A stretch of DNA of 64,000 nt, taken from assembly GCA_021323535.1 (NCBI GenBank), contig JAJONO010000023.1, positions 1 to 64,000 on the forward strand, in the 5' to 3' direction. Position 1 is the first letter of the stretch. Each line of letters starts with the position of its first letter. Position numbers and translations under genes: made by a program. Below, piece by piece: positions 20,023 to 29,509 of this stretch. Under the pieces are notes generated by a model, which worked only from the letters and a program-made list of their open reading frames with translations, was not told the DNA's origin and did not search any database. Source of the stretch: Bacteroidota bacterium (lineage in GTDB: Bacteria; Bacteroidota; Bacteroidia; B-17B0; Aurantibacillaceae).

Positions 20023-21360
20023 ATGGCTTTCTCAATTTTATCATTCGATGGTGGTGGCACCTGGGCCCTTATCCAGGCACGTGTTTTAGAAGAAAGATAC
20101 GGCGCTGAAAAAAAGGGGCATGAAATCTTAAGAGAATATGACCTTGTGATCGCTAATTCGGGAGGCAGCCTGGTAATGGCCATGCTTTGCGCGAACAAAT
20201 CGGTAAGCGAAATCAGAAAAACCTTTGAGAATACAGATGTGCTCAAAGCCATATTTAAAAAGAAGTTCTTATCACGTATAAAGAAATGGAGCGTTTTTCC
20301 AAATTACGATACCGAAAATAAATACGAAGTTTTCCGCGAACATCTTCAAAATGAATTTGACGGAGTCAGTGATGAAGATCTGAATAAGATGGGTGTGAAA
20401 AGGATAAACAAAAAAGTTCCTTTCGGAGACGTCCTGCTTCCATATCTTCCGAAGCTGATTGGCAAACCGGAACTCCAGATCATCATTACTAATTTTGATT
20501 ATGACCGTGAAAGAGCAGTTTACTGGCGTTCGAACACCAACAGTAAAATGGAAAGTTCTTATATTGAAGAGCAGACCGGTAACCCGCGAACAGATATTTT
20601 CAAAACAGTAACTCTCGCCGGGGCCATACATGGTTCAAGCAATGCGCCGATTCAGTTCTTTGACGACCCGGCAACAGTTGAAGTAAGCGAGTTTCAGAAC
20701 GAGAATAAAAAATCCACAAAGCGTCTTTATTGGGACGGTGCTGTGGGAGGCAATAATAATCCTGTAAAAGCCGGTGTGCTGGAAGCTTTGGCTAACAGTG
20801 ACAACAGGGAAAAGATGAGAAAAGAAATACGCGTTGTTTCCATTGGCACATCCAATACTATACAACCAGTGTTATATGGTCATGCGGGAGAGTGTCAGCC
20901 TCAGTATGGCTGGCTGGTGCGTTATTCGAAGATCGATGATGTGTTCGAAGACCTGGAACGAATGGCCAATTCCATCATTGCCGATCCACCGGATGCTTCG
21001 GCATTTGATGCGCATCAGGTCCTCGACCTTCCTTATAAGAGTGAAGATCAAAGGTTCATCCGCATCAATCCACTTGTAAAACCTATATTGAAAAAAGATA
21101 GTGGCTCAAGAGATGGCTGGTGTATGCCCGGCGGTGAAAAATGGACTCCTGAAACAATGGAGGATCTTTTTACCCTGGATATGGCTGTATCTACTGAAGA
21201 GGGAGTGAAACTGATCAACCTGTTATGTGATGATTACTTTAAAGGTTTGTTTCACAACCAGGGCATCAGAATTGGTGGCCGTGACATGTCTGCGATACTG
21301 GGACATAAATTGTTCCAACCTGCGATGGACCATTGGAAATCCTGGCCTAATTGGAAGTAA
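20023..21360 (+). CDS. Patatin-like phospholipase family protein
   Basis: 'ILSFDGGGTWALIQARVLEE', nucleophile region 'IANSGGSLVMAM', dyad 'YWDGAVGGNNNPV'. Confidence 0.9.
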   Translation: MAFSILSFDGGGTWALIQARVLEERYGAEKKGHEILREYDLVIANSGGSLVMAMLCANKSVSEIRKTFENTDVLKAIFKKKFLSRIKKWSVFPNYDTENKYEVFREHLQNEFDGVSDEDLNKMGVKRINKKVPFGDVLLPYLPKLIGKPELQIIITNFDYDRERAVYWRSNTNSKMESSYIEEQTGNPRTDIFKTVTLAGAIHGSSNAPIQFFDDPATVEVSEFQNENKKSTKRLYWDGAVGGNNNPVKAGVLEALANSDNREKMRKEIRVVSIGTSNTIQPVLYGHAGECQPQYGWLVRYSKIDDVFEDLERMANSIIADPPDASAFDAHQVLDLPYKSEDQRFIRINPLVKPILKKDSGSRDGWCMPGGEKWTPETMEDLFTLDMAVSTEEGVKLINLLCDDYFKGLFHNQGIRIGGRDMSAILGHKLFQPAMDHWKSWPNWK

Positions 21361-21694
21361 TGATGCGCAGGTATAATAAAACACCAAACCCCTGCTAAAA
21401 AAGCACGGGCCGGTGTTCTAATGTTTTCCTTCCGTCTCGCTTTTACGAGAGTCAAGTTTTGAGGGTATTTTCTCAGATTTCTTTCAAAACCACCCCTAAA
21501 CATTCTGTTAGTATTTGTATCGAAATTCTCGTGCCATCGTTGTAAGGTAACATCCTGGTAATTTACTTACACAATCACTTTTATTTTTCCCGGTATGTAC
21601 AAGACTCTTCTCAAAAACCCAAATTCAGGAGCCGGAACAATTTTAAAAAAAACACCTTAACAATCAATCCTTTAACAAAATATTCTATAAAAAA

Positions 21695-21726
21695 TTTGCG
21701 CAACCGATAAGTTGCGTATATATTTG
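21695..21726 (+). promoter_or_regulatory. Bacteroidota-type promoter TTTG-N20-TATATTTG
   Basis: TTTG at 21695-21698, TATATTTG at 21719-21726; matches the known -33 TTTG / -7 TAnnTTTG consensus. Confidence 0.75.
21700..21715. promoter_or_regulatory. Operator 1: gcaac-N6-gttgc
   Basis: Perfect inverted repeat within the promoter spacer; same arms as operator 2. Confidence 0.7.
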
Positions 21727-21741
21727 CAACTAGTTAGTTGC
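21726..21741. promoter_or_regulatory. Operator 2: gcaac-N6-gttgc
   Basis: gcaactagttagttgc, same arms as operator 1, 26-bp offset, just upstream of the ArsR ATG at 21750. Confidence 0.7.
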
Positions 21742-21749
21742 GTATTATT

Positions 21750-22070
21750 ATGAGAAGAGACATTTTTCACGCTATTTCAGATCCCACACGAAGGGCCATC
21801 ATTGCGCTTATCGCGTTTGGCGGCATGACCCCCAACGCCATTGCCGAACATTTTGACATGAGTCGCCAGGCAGTATCCAAACACCTGCAGGTGCTCAACG
21901 AATGCGAGCTGGTAAAACAGGAACAAGCCGGCCGCGAAATATATTATCATTTACAACCAAAAAAAATGAAACCTATAGCCGATTTCTTAGAGCCTTACAG
22001 ACAGATGTGGGAGAAAAAATATAATCAATTGGATACTGTATTACTAAATTTAAAACCGAAGAAAAAATGA
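21750..22070 (+). CDS. ArsR-family (metalloregulator-type) transcriptional repressor
   Basis: 'RRDIFHAISDPTRRAIIALIAFGGMTPNAIAEHFDMSRQAVSKHLQVLNECELVKQEQAGREIYYHL'. ORF caller's TTG at 21738 lies inside the operator; ATG at 21750 preferred. Confidence 0.93.
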   Translation: MRRDIFHAISDPTRRAIIALIAFGGMTPNAIAEHFDMSRQAVSKHLQVLNECELVKQEQAGREIYYHLQPKKMKPIADFLEPYRQMWEKKYNQLDTVLLNLKPKKK

Positions 22071-22567
22071 GCAATAACAAAACACAGGTCGTAAAGGACC
22101 TCAAAGAAAAATCAATTCTCGTTTCAAGAGAATTCAATGCACCGCTCGAAAATGTTTGGCGCGCCTATACCGAAAAAGAACTACTCGATCAGTGGTGGGG
22201 ACCACAACCCTGGAGAGCGGAAACAAAAACCATGAATTTTAGTCCGGGCGGTTACTGGCTGTATGCTATGGTTGGTCCGGAAGGCGAAAAACACTGGGCG
22301 CGCATGAACTACATAAACATCGATCCTCAAAAAAGCATTCAGCTGGAAGATTTGTTTAGTGATGAGAACGGAAAAACAAATTCTGATCTTCCTGTATCGA
22401 AAGGAAGTATGACGTTTACAAAAACCGCGAACGGAACCAAAGTTGAATTCAAAATGACTTACGCCAAAGAAGAAGATGTTCAGAAAATGATCGAGATGGG
22501 CTTCGAACAAGGAATTACTATTTGTTTCGATCAGTTGGAGACTTTGTTGGAGAAGCAACTTGTCTGA
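22067..22567 (+). CDS. SRPBCC / AHSA1-domain protein
   Basis: 'REFNAPLENVWRAYTEKELLDQWWGPQPWRAETKTMNFSPGGYWLYAM'; 4-bp ATGA overlap with ArsR gene. Confidence 0.92.
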   Translation: MSNNKTQVVKDLKEKSILVSREFNAPLENVWRAYTEKELLDQWWGPQPWRAETKTMNFSPGGYWLYAMVGPEGEKHWARMNYINIDPQKSIQLEDLFSDENGKTNSDLPVSKGSMTFTKTANGTKVEFKMTYAKEEDVQKMIEMGFEQGITICFDQLETLLEKQLV

Positions 22568-22584
22568 TCTTAATTATTGTCCAA

Positions 22585-22614
22585 AAAGAAAGGCCGCGTT
22601 TAATGCGGCCTTTT
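22585..22614. terminator. Bidirectional terminator (aaaggccgc-gtttaat-gcggcctttt)
   Basis: GC-rich stem with flanking A/T tracts between convergent genes. Confidence 0.85.
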
Positions 22615-22631
22615 CATTTATAAGAATAAAA

Positions 22632-24608
22632 TCACATCGCCTTCTGATAATGAGAAAAACTCATACTGAAATCTCCTCTTCCGGAAGTGATGGTTCTTAA
22701 GTCGGTCATGTAACCGAACATTTTAGCAACAGGAACATTCACCTGTATGTATTTGAGGTTTCCTTTATCGCTCAACTCAGAAATTATTCCGTTACGTTTA
22801 TTGAGATCGCTCACAACAACGCCGGTGTAAATTTCAGGAGTAACAACACGTGCCGACATGATAGGTTCCAGCAAATACGGCCCACATTTTGCGAGCACAT
22901 GACGGAACGCTTCCTGCGCGCATAATTCAAACGAATATGCATCGGAATCCACCTGGTGAAAATCACCATCAAACAATCTTACCTTCATTGAATGAATCGG
23001 GTAACCGAATTTTCCATTACTTAAACAACTCTTAAATCCTTTTTCAACAGCCGGAATAAATTCCTTAGGAATAACTCCACCAGTAATTTCATTAATGAAT
23101 TGCAAGCCTTCGGTACCTTCGTCGCCCGGACCAATCTCAAAATGAATCTCCGCAAATTTGCCTTTACCTCCACCCTGCTTACTGAACTGTTCGTGATGTA
23201 CAACTGTGTTCTTCAGACTTTCTTTATAAGCCACTTTCGGAACACCCTTGGTTACTTCAACGTTATAATCCGTTTTCAGTAAATCAATTTTGATATCAAG
23301 ATGCAACTCGCCCATGCCACTGATAATGGTTTGTCCGAGTTCGGCATCGCTCTTTACCACAAACGTAGGATCTTCTTCCACCAACTTCGCCAATGCAAAC
23401 GCGATCTTGTCATAATCGCCCTGCGTCTTAGGCTCAATGGAAACAGAGATCACAGGCGCAGGAAAATTCATTGATTCCAGTTCCACTACATGATCAACAT
23501 CACATAATGTATGTCCTGTTTTTGAATTCTTCATTCCTGAAAGCGCCACAATATCACCAGCACTCGCCATGTCGATATTCTTTTTCACATCAGCGTGCAT
23601 CTGGTAAATACGTGATACACGTTCTGTTTCTCCCGTTATTGAGTTAAGGACCGTATCACCAGTTCTTAATTCTCCATTGTAAATACGCAGATACGTTAAT
23701 TTACCATGCTTATCGGAAACAACTTTAAAGATCAATCCCACAAAAGGTTTGCTCTCGTCGTTTCCTTTATCCAATGGACCTGGCAACAGATCAATCACAT
23801 GATCTAACAAGGCCTGAACGCCTTTATTCTTAAACGCCGATCCACAAAGGACAGGGACAAGTGTATTGGCAATACAAGCCGAACGAAGCGCATTAATAAG
23901 ATCTTCATTCGTGATTTCCTGATCGTTGACAAATTTATCAAGCACATTCATATTCACCGAACAGATCGCTTCAATCATTTTTGAACGCATCTCCAGAGCG
24001 AGATCCATCATGCCCTGAGGAATTTCATTCACTTCAATGTTAATACCCATATCGCCACCCTGACGAATAGCTTTCATTTGGATAAGATCGATAACGCCTT
24101 CAAAATTCTCTTCGGTACCAATTGGTAATTGTATAGCAACGGCGTTTCCTCCGAGTTTTTCTTTTATGTCGGTTATCACTTTAAAGAAATCGGCCCCGGT
24201 GCGATCCATTTTATTTACGAATGCGATACGACTCACATTATAATCATTGGCCAATCGCCAGTTCGTTTCCGATTGAGGTTCCACTCCATCAACTGCCGAG
24301 AATAAGAACACGAGTCCGTCGAGCACGCGAAGCGAACGGTTCACTTCTACGGTGAAATCAACGTGTCCGGGTGTATCAATAATACTTATACCGGTTCCTT
24401 TCCACTCACATTTTGTAGCGGCTGAATTAATGGTGATGCCACGATCGCGTTCCTGTTTGGTATGATCCATCACAGTATTTCCATTGTGAACCTCGCCAAT
24501 TTTATGGGTAGCGCCGGTGTAATAAAGTATGCGCTCAGTTAAAGTTGTTTTTCCGGAATCAATATGCGCAACGATCCCTATATTTCTGATAGCAGAAATC
24601 TTTTTCAT
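22632..24608 (-). CDS. Elongation factor G paralog (translational GTPase, 658 aa)
   Basis: G1 '[19 protein letters not shown]', G3 'DTPGHVDF', G4 'NKMD', C-terminal '[23 protein letters not shown]'. Confidence 0.93.
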   Translation of the reverse strand: MKKISAIRNIGIVAHIDSGKTTLTERILYYTGATHKIGEVHNGNTVMDHTKQERDRGITINSAATKCEWKGTGISIIDTPGHVDFTVEVNRSLRVLDGLVFLFSAVDGVEPQSETNWRLANDYNVSRIAFVNKMDRTGADFFKVITDIKEKLGGNAVAIQLPIGTEENFEGVIDLIQMKAIRQGGDMGINIEVNEIPQGMMDLALEMRSKMIEAICSVNMNVLDKFVNDQEITNEDLINALRSACIANTLVPVLCGSAFKNKGVQALLDHVIDLLPGPLDKGNDESKPFVGLIFKVVSDKHGKLTYLRIYNGELRTGDTVLNSITGETERVSRIYQMHADVKKNIDMASAGDIVALSGMKNSKTGHTLCDVDHVVELESMNFPAPVISVSIEPKTQGDYDKIAFALAKLVEEDPTFVVKSDAELGQTIISGMGELHLDIKIDLLKTDYNVEVTKGVPKVAYKESLKNTVVHHEQFSKQGGGKGKFAEIHFEIGPGDEGTEGLQFINEITGGVIPKEFIPAVEKGFKSCLSNGKFGYPIHSMKVRLFDGDFHQVDSDAYSFELCAQEAFRHVLAKCGPYLLEPIMSARVVTPEIYTGVVVSDLNKRNGIISELSDKGNLKYIQVNVPVAKMFGYMTDLRTITSGRGDFSMSFSHYQKAM

Positions 24609-24883
24609 TTTTCATAAAGTTTAAATGTTGCTGAAAGCAATTAAGAAAGCCCTTCTTTGCTTAATGATTCAGTAAAAAAATTTGAAAATAGGATTGCTAG
24701 CCAACCACCGGGGATTTGGGTGATTGGATCAGGAAACTGCGCGTATAAGAATTTGCGTTTTCACAGGGCAAAGATAAATAAATTTTTGTTCATGAAAGAA
24801 ATTTTTCTCGTGAACATGCTTTTAAAATAAATGAAGGAGCCGATCCATTGAGGGAACACCATAATTCGCTACATTTGTTTTTC

Positions 24884-25729
24884 ATGAAGATACTTTTCAG
24901 ATTATTTATTCTCCTTGCGGCAATACCTGCAGTTAAATCTCAAACCACCGATTCAACTACTGTAAAATTAAAATACAAGCTCTGCATAAAAACAGCTGAT
25001 AAACTGATGAAGGATGGTGTTTGCTTAAAGGCGAAAGAAATGTACAAAGAAGCAGTTGCAACCCTTAGCACGACCGCGTATCCAAAGCAACAAATAGAAC
25101 TGATTGACCTTGCGTGGAAACAAATTTCAGAAAACGGAGCCGTTACCGAAACCACCAAATGCTGTGAAGTAAGTTTAAAAAATGAATCTTATAAAAAACA
25201 AATTGAAAAAGGCGACAACTGCCTCTCCGTTAAAGATTACACGTGCGCAAAAGCATCCTACAATGAAGCGCTCAAAATAAAACCGGGAATGGGCTATCCA
25301 ACCGACAAGATCACTCAAATAAACGCGCTTGAAGAAAAACTAAAGGACACGAATTACATTAAGAAAGCTAAAAAGCATTATAACATGGCGATTGATACGG
25401 CCAACAAACTGTACAGAAAAAAAGATTATGAAGGCGCCGCGAAACTATACCGGGTGGCCAATTCTGTTTCCGAAAAAATGCTATGGAAAAATGATTTCCT
25501 TAAAGACAGTATCGCCTCGTGCAATGACAAAGCCTATTACAAAAAAAAGGATGAGGAACTTAAACAAGGGCTCTACGAAATTTCTCTTAAAATAGGTAAT
25601 GAAGAGTTTGGTAATAAAAATTATAAGGCTGCTATCGGAGCTTTTCAAAATGCTCTGAAAATAAAACCCAACGAAGCTTATCCTAAAAAACGGATCCAGG
25701 AAGCGAAGAAACTAATGGGGAAGAAATAA
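24884..25729 (+). CDS. Secreted TPR-like repeat protein
   Basis: Signal peptide MKILFRLFILLAAIPAVKSQ; repeats 'A...Y..A..IKPG..YP...I..I..LE'. Confidence 0.7.
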   Translation: MKILFRLFILLAAIPAVKSQTTDSTTVKLKYKLCIKTADKLMKDGVCLKAKEMYKEAVATLSTTAYPKQQIELIDLAWKQISENGAVTETTKCCEVSLKNESYKKQIEKGDNCLSVKDYTCAKASYNEALKIKPGMGYPTDKITQINALEEKLKDTNYIKKAKKHYNMAIDTANKLYRKKDYEGAAKLYRVANSVSEKMLWKNDFLKDSIASCNDKAYYKKKDEELKQGLYEISLKIGNEEFGNKNYKAAIGAFQNALKIKPNEAYPKKRIQEAKKLMGKK

Positions 25730-25796
25730 ATCCTCTGTGCTATCCGTGTAACATTCGGTAGGTTCCCATTCGTCTTATTTGATTACTTTTGGCTCG

Positions 25797-28688
25797 ATGT
25801 CAACCCGGCATATATTTATTATCTGTGTTTTATTTTTTCTCCAGGAACACTTTTTTTCACAGTCGCCGCATTTTTACCACTATAGTACAAACGATGGTTT
25901 GCCAAGCAGCGAGTGCTATGACATTAAACAAGACAGTAAGGGTTATATCTGGATAGCTACCGACCGCGGGGTGTGCCGTTATGATGGTTATAAGTTCACC
26001 ACATATACCTCTGAGGACGGATTAACCGACAACACCGTTTTCACCATTCACGAAGATTCTCTTGGAAGGATCTGGTTCCTTTCATTCAATGGAAAACTAT
26101 GCTGGTATAAAGACGGAAAAATTGAAACATACAAGTATAATTTTGTTTTCGATAAACTTTATACAGGTACCAAAATAGCACGGTCCTTTTATATTGACAA
26201 AAAAAATAATATTACCATCAGCTATCTGAACCATGGTATCCTACAGATCTTTGGTGATGGAACATACAAAAAAAATGAGCCGATACTTCCTTTCATTTCC
26301 TTCTTCACCTATGAACTGGATAATAAGCTGATGATGGGAAGCTGGCAACCAATAGCTACCAAAAAGGCAGGATACGGTCTTTACAGCAATCTTTTTGGAG
26401 AACGGAAAACAATCGACCTTCCGCAATCAAACGGACTGTGGAACATCCGGGGACTTAAAAGAAAAAACGGGACTTATGTTTTTTCCGCTATCGACAATGT
26501 TCTTGAAATAGAAAAAGGAAAAGAGAAAGTTACAACGTATCACAAAGATATCACCACGCTGTTTGAAGATAAAGACAGTTGTCTGTGGGTAGGCATTCAC
26601 CAGGGTGGAGTTTTAAAACATAATCGCAATGTTGAATTTAACCTCGCAGAACCGGAAATCTATCTTGATGGACTAACTATAACTTCCGTGATCCAGGACA
26701 TGGAAAACGGATACTGGCTCACTACACTTGAAGACGGCGTTTACTACATGCCATATCAATCGATACGTATTGTAAAAATGAGCGGGCTCTCCTACAAAAA
26801 CGTAGTTACTGAATTAACGGGCGATGGGAAAACGACAATATTCGCCGGAAGTAATAACGGAGATATTGTTCATGTAAAACCGGGCTCGCTCAAAGTTGAA
26901 AAAAAAGATACATCCTTCGATCATATACGCGGGCTTTTTTACGATCAGTTCTCAGATGAACTATGGGTAGCATCATTTCATATGTCTGGAAAATATAAAA
27001 ACAACGAACCATTCAAACCATTTGCCAAATCTTCTATCCGCCAAATTTCAAGGTTATCTGAAAAAACGTTTATCGGTATAATGGGATCAGTTGTCGCTAA
27101 ATTTAACAACGACAGTGTTTTGAAACGCATCTCAACAAACGACAGATCCTTCAGACCAGATGCCATAAAAATTGATAAAAACAATAAAGTTTGGGTGGCG
27201 GCTACTACTGGTTTGTATTACTTAAACGACAGTGTTATTTCAAAAGATACATCTGTTATAAAAAACGAAAGGGTTATTGATATTGATCTTACAGAAGATA
27301 ACAGACTTGTACTGGCTACAATTGGGTCGGGAGTGTTTATTACAGGACAAAACAAAGTTTTGCGGATCGGCACTAAACAAGGTTTGCCCAGTAATATCAT
27401 CAATGGCGTGTCTGTACGTAACAACCAGCTCTGGCTTGCTACCAATAAAGGGTTAAGCTGCGTTACACTTAACGGCGATAATTTTTCAATCAGGAACTAT
27501 GGGCTTAGTAATGGCATCCCCGTAAATGACATCCGGAAAATTTACCTGCAGAATGATAAAGTATGGCTCGGTACAAACGTTGGGCTCATTGCTTTTAATC
27601 CTTCCGGAATTCCTATAAGTAGGAAGCCGGTACTTATTTATCTTGAGAAGGTAAAAGTAAACGCCATACCGGTTCAGCGTAACGCCTTCTTCGCTTACCA
27701 GGAAAATTTTATAGAATTTGCTTTCACCGGAATTTCTTTCAGGCAAAGAGGAAATATTTTGTACCGTTACCGTTTGCTCGGATCTAACAACGAATGGACC
27801 GAAACTATGAATACCAATGTTCAGTTTGCAGCGCTTGAACCGGGAAACTATACATTTGAGCTTATTGCTATGAATCCGGATGGTATCTGGAACACAGCAC
27901 CACTTATTTATTCTTTTACCATTCAAAGTCCGTTCTGGCAGAGACCGCTTTTTTTAGTTTCTGTTTTCATTCTGCTTTTTGTAGCCACATTTTTATGGTA
28001 CCCCTACCGCCTGCGTAATGTAAGGAACCGAAACAAGCTGGTGCTACAGTTACAGGAATACCAGCGCCAGGCTCTTGCTTCCCAGATGAACCCCCATTTT
28101 ATTTTTAATTCGCTGAACTCGATTCACGCCTTTATTCTGAAAGAAAACCGGAAAGACGCTTCGAAATACCTGAGCAGTTTTTCAATGCTCATCAGAAAAT
28201 GTCTCGATCATTCAGGTAAAGAGTATGTACCGTTAAAAGATGAATACAATCTGCTCACAACTTATCTCGACCTGGAAGTTATGCGTTTTAAACAGAAATT
28301 CATTTATGAAATCTCCATTGATCCCAAAGTCTTTGATTCTCCGATACAGATTCCTTCCATGCTGCTGCAACCCTATATTGAAAATTCAATTTATCATGGC
28401 ATCATTCCCTTAGAAACACGTCCCGGAAAAATATCCATCAGAATGTTCCTGTATAATGAGTTCCTGCGTTGTGAAATAGAAGATAATGGAATAGGAAGAA
28501 AACAAGCCGGAATGAACAAAGAAGAAAACCACGAATCAAGAGGCACCGATATTACCGAAAAAAGGATGAAAGCTTATACTAAGAATTCCAATTATGAGTT
28601 TGATCTTAAAATTACAGATCTTCACGACAGTAGCGGCAACGCAACTGGTACAAGAATAAGTTTTAACCTCCCATACATTAAACAATGA
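25797..28688 (+). CDS. Two-component propeller / Y_Y_Y sensor fused to LytS-type histidine kinase
   Basis: 'YSTNDGLPSSECYDIKQDSKGYIWIATDRGVCRYDGYKF' repeats; TM; 'QMNPHFIFNSLNSIHAFIL' His_kinase domain. Confidence 0.93.
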   Translation: MSTRHIFIICVLFFLQEHFFSQSPHFYHYSTNDGLPSSECYDIKQDSKGYIWIATDRGVCRYDGYKFTTYTSEDGLTDNTVFTIHEDSLGRIWFLSFNGKLCWYKDGKIETYKYNFVFDKLYTGTKIARSFYIDKKNNITISYLNHGILQIFGDGTYKKNEPILPFISFFTYELDNKLMMGSWQPIATKKAGYGLYSNLFGERKTIDLPQSNGLWNIRGLKRKNGTYVFSAIDNVLEIEKGKEKVTTYHKDITTLFEDKDSCLWVGIHQGGVLKHNRNVEFNLAEPEIYLDGLTITSVIQDMENGYWLTTLEDGVYYMPYQSIRIVKMSGLSYKNVVTELTGDGKTTIFAGSNNGDIVHVKPGSLKVEKKDTSFDHIRGLFYDQFSDELWVASFHMSGKYKNNEPFKPFAKSSIRQISRLSEKTFIGIMGSVVAKFNNDSVLKRISTNDRSFRPDAIKIDKNNKVWVAATTGLYYLNDSVISKDTSVIKNERVIDIDLTEDNRLVLATIGSGVFITGQNKVLRIGTKQGLPSNIINGVSVRNNQLWLATNKGLSCVTLNGDNFSIRNYGLSNGIPVNDIRKIYLQNDKVWLGTNVGLIAFNPSGIPISRKPVLIYLEKVKVNAIPVQRNAFFAYQENFIEFAFTGISFRQRGNILYRYRLLGSNNEWTETMNTNVQFAALEPGNYTFELIAMNPDGIWNTAPLIYSFTIQSPFWQRPLFLVSVFILLFVATFLWYPYRLRNVRNRNKLVLQLQEYQRQALASQMNPHFIFNSLNSIHAFILKENRKDASKYLSSFSMLIRKCLDHSGKEYVPLKDEYNLLTTYLDLEVMRFKQKFIYEISIDPKVFDSPIQIPSMLLQPYIENSIYHGIIPLETRPGKISIRMFLYNEFLRCEIEDNGIGRKQAGMNKEENHESRGTDITEKRMKAYTKNSNYEFDLKITDLHDSSGNATGTRISFNLPYIKQ

Positions 28689-29401
28689 AAATACGATGCG
28701 TGATCATAGACGATGAACCTGATGCCATTGATGCGCTTCGCATTATGCTTACTGATTTTTTTGGCGACAGGGCCGACGTTTGCGGCACGGCTTCTTCGGT
28801 AAAAGAAGGAATTGATCTGATACGGCGAAGCAACCCTGATCTTGTATTCCTTGATATTCAGATGCCGGACGGAACGGGATTTACAGTAGCCGAAGCTTTT
28901 CCTGAAAAACATTTCAAGCTTGTTTTTGCAACAGCGTATAATCAGTATGCTATCAAAGCCATTAAATTAAAAGCAGAAGATTATTTACTGAAACCCGTAG
29001 ACCATACTGAACTGGAACTTTTGATTTCGCGCACCTGGAAAAAACTATCGGAAAACACTCCCGAAGAACTTCCTTACAGGATTAAAATCCCGGTAAAACA
29101 ATCCATTCTGTTCATAGACCCTGCCGATGTTCTTTACATCAAGGGCGATGGAAGATATTCTGAAATTTTCTTAAAAGGTTCTGTGAACTATGTCGTATCA
29201 AGAAATATCGGGCTCTACGAAAGCGAACTGGAAAAAAATAATTTCCTAAGGGTTCACAAATCGTATCTCGTGAACCTCAAATGCATCAGCAAACTTCTTC
29301 CCGAAGATAAAATCGTTTTGAGTGACGGCTCGCTCATTGAAATTTCGAGAAGAAAAAAACAAGAGCTCAAACAATTACTCGACCGCCGACAGGGAACCTG
29401 A
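28685..29401 (+). CDS. LytTR-family response regulator
   Basis: 'CVIIDDEPDAIDAL', 'PDLVFLDIQMPDGTGF', C-terminal LytTR 'FLRVHKSYLVNLKCISKLLPEDKIVLSDGSLIEISRRKK'; 4-bp overlap with kinase. Confidence 0.95.
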   Translation: MKIRCVIIDDEPDAIDALRIMLTDFFGDRADVCGTASSVKEGIDLIRRSNPDLVFLDIQMPDGTGFTVAEAFPEKHFKLVFATAYNQYAIKAIKLKAEDYLLKPVDHTELELLISRTWKKLSENTPEELPYRIKIPVKQSILFIDPADVLYIKGDGRYSEIFLKGSVNYVVSRNIGLYESELEKNNFLRVHKSYLVNLKCISKLLPEDKIVLSDGSLIEISRRKKQELKQLLDRRQGT

Positions 29402-29509
29402 GCGGTTTTGACATCCTCCATTCGTTACGCCAAATCAACCATTACTTACATGATTCATAAATCTCTGTAAGGTCTGTTGTAGATTTATTTTTATTTAAAA
29501 AATCATATC

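Noticed and set aside
20023-21360. Patatin phospholipase as a CBASS (CapV-like) effector
   Set aside because: No CD-NTase, Cap2/Cap3 or other CBASS gene nearby; neighbours are a histidine kinase and an ArsR/SRPBCC pair.
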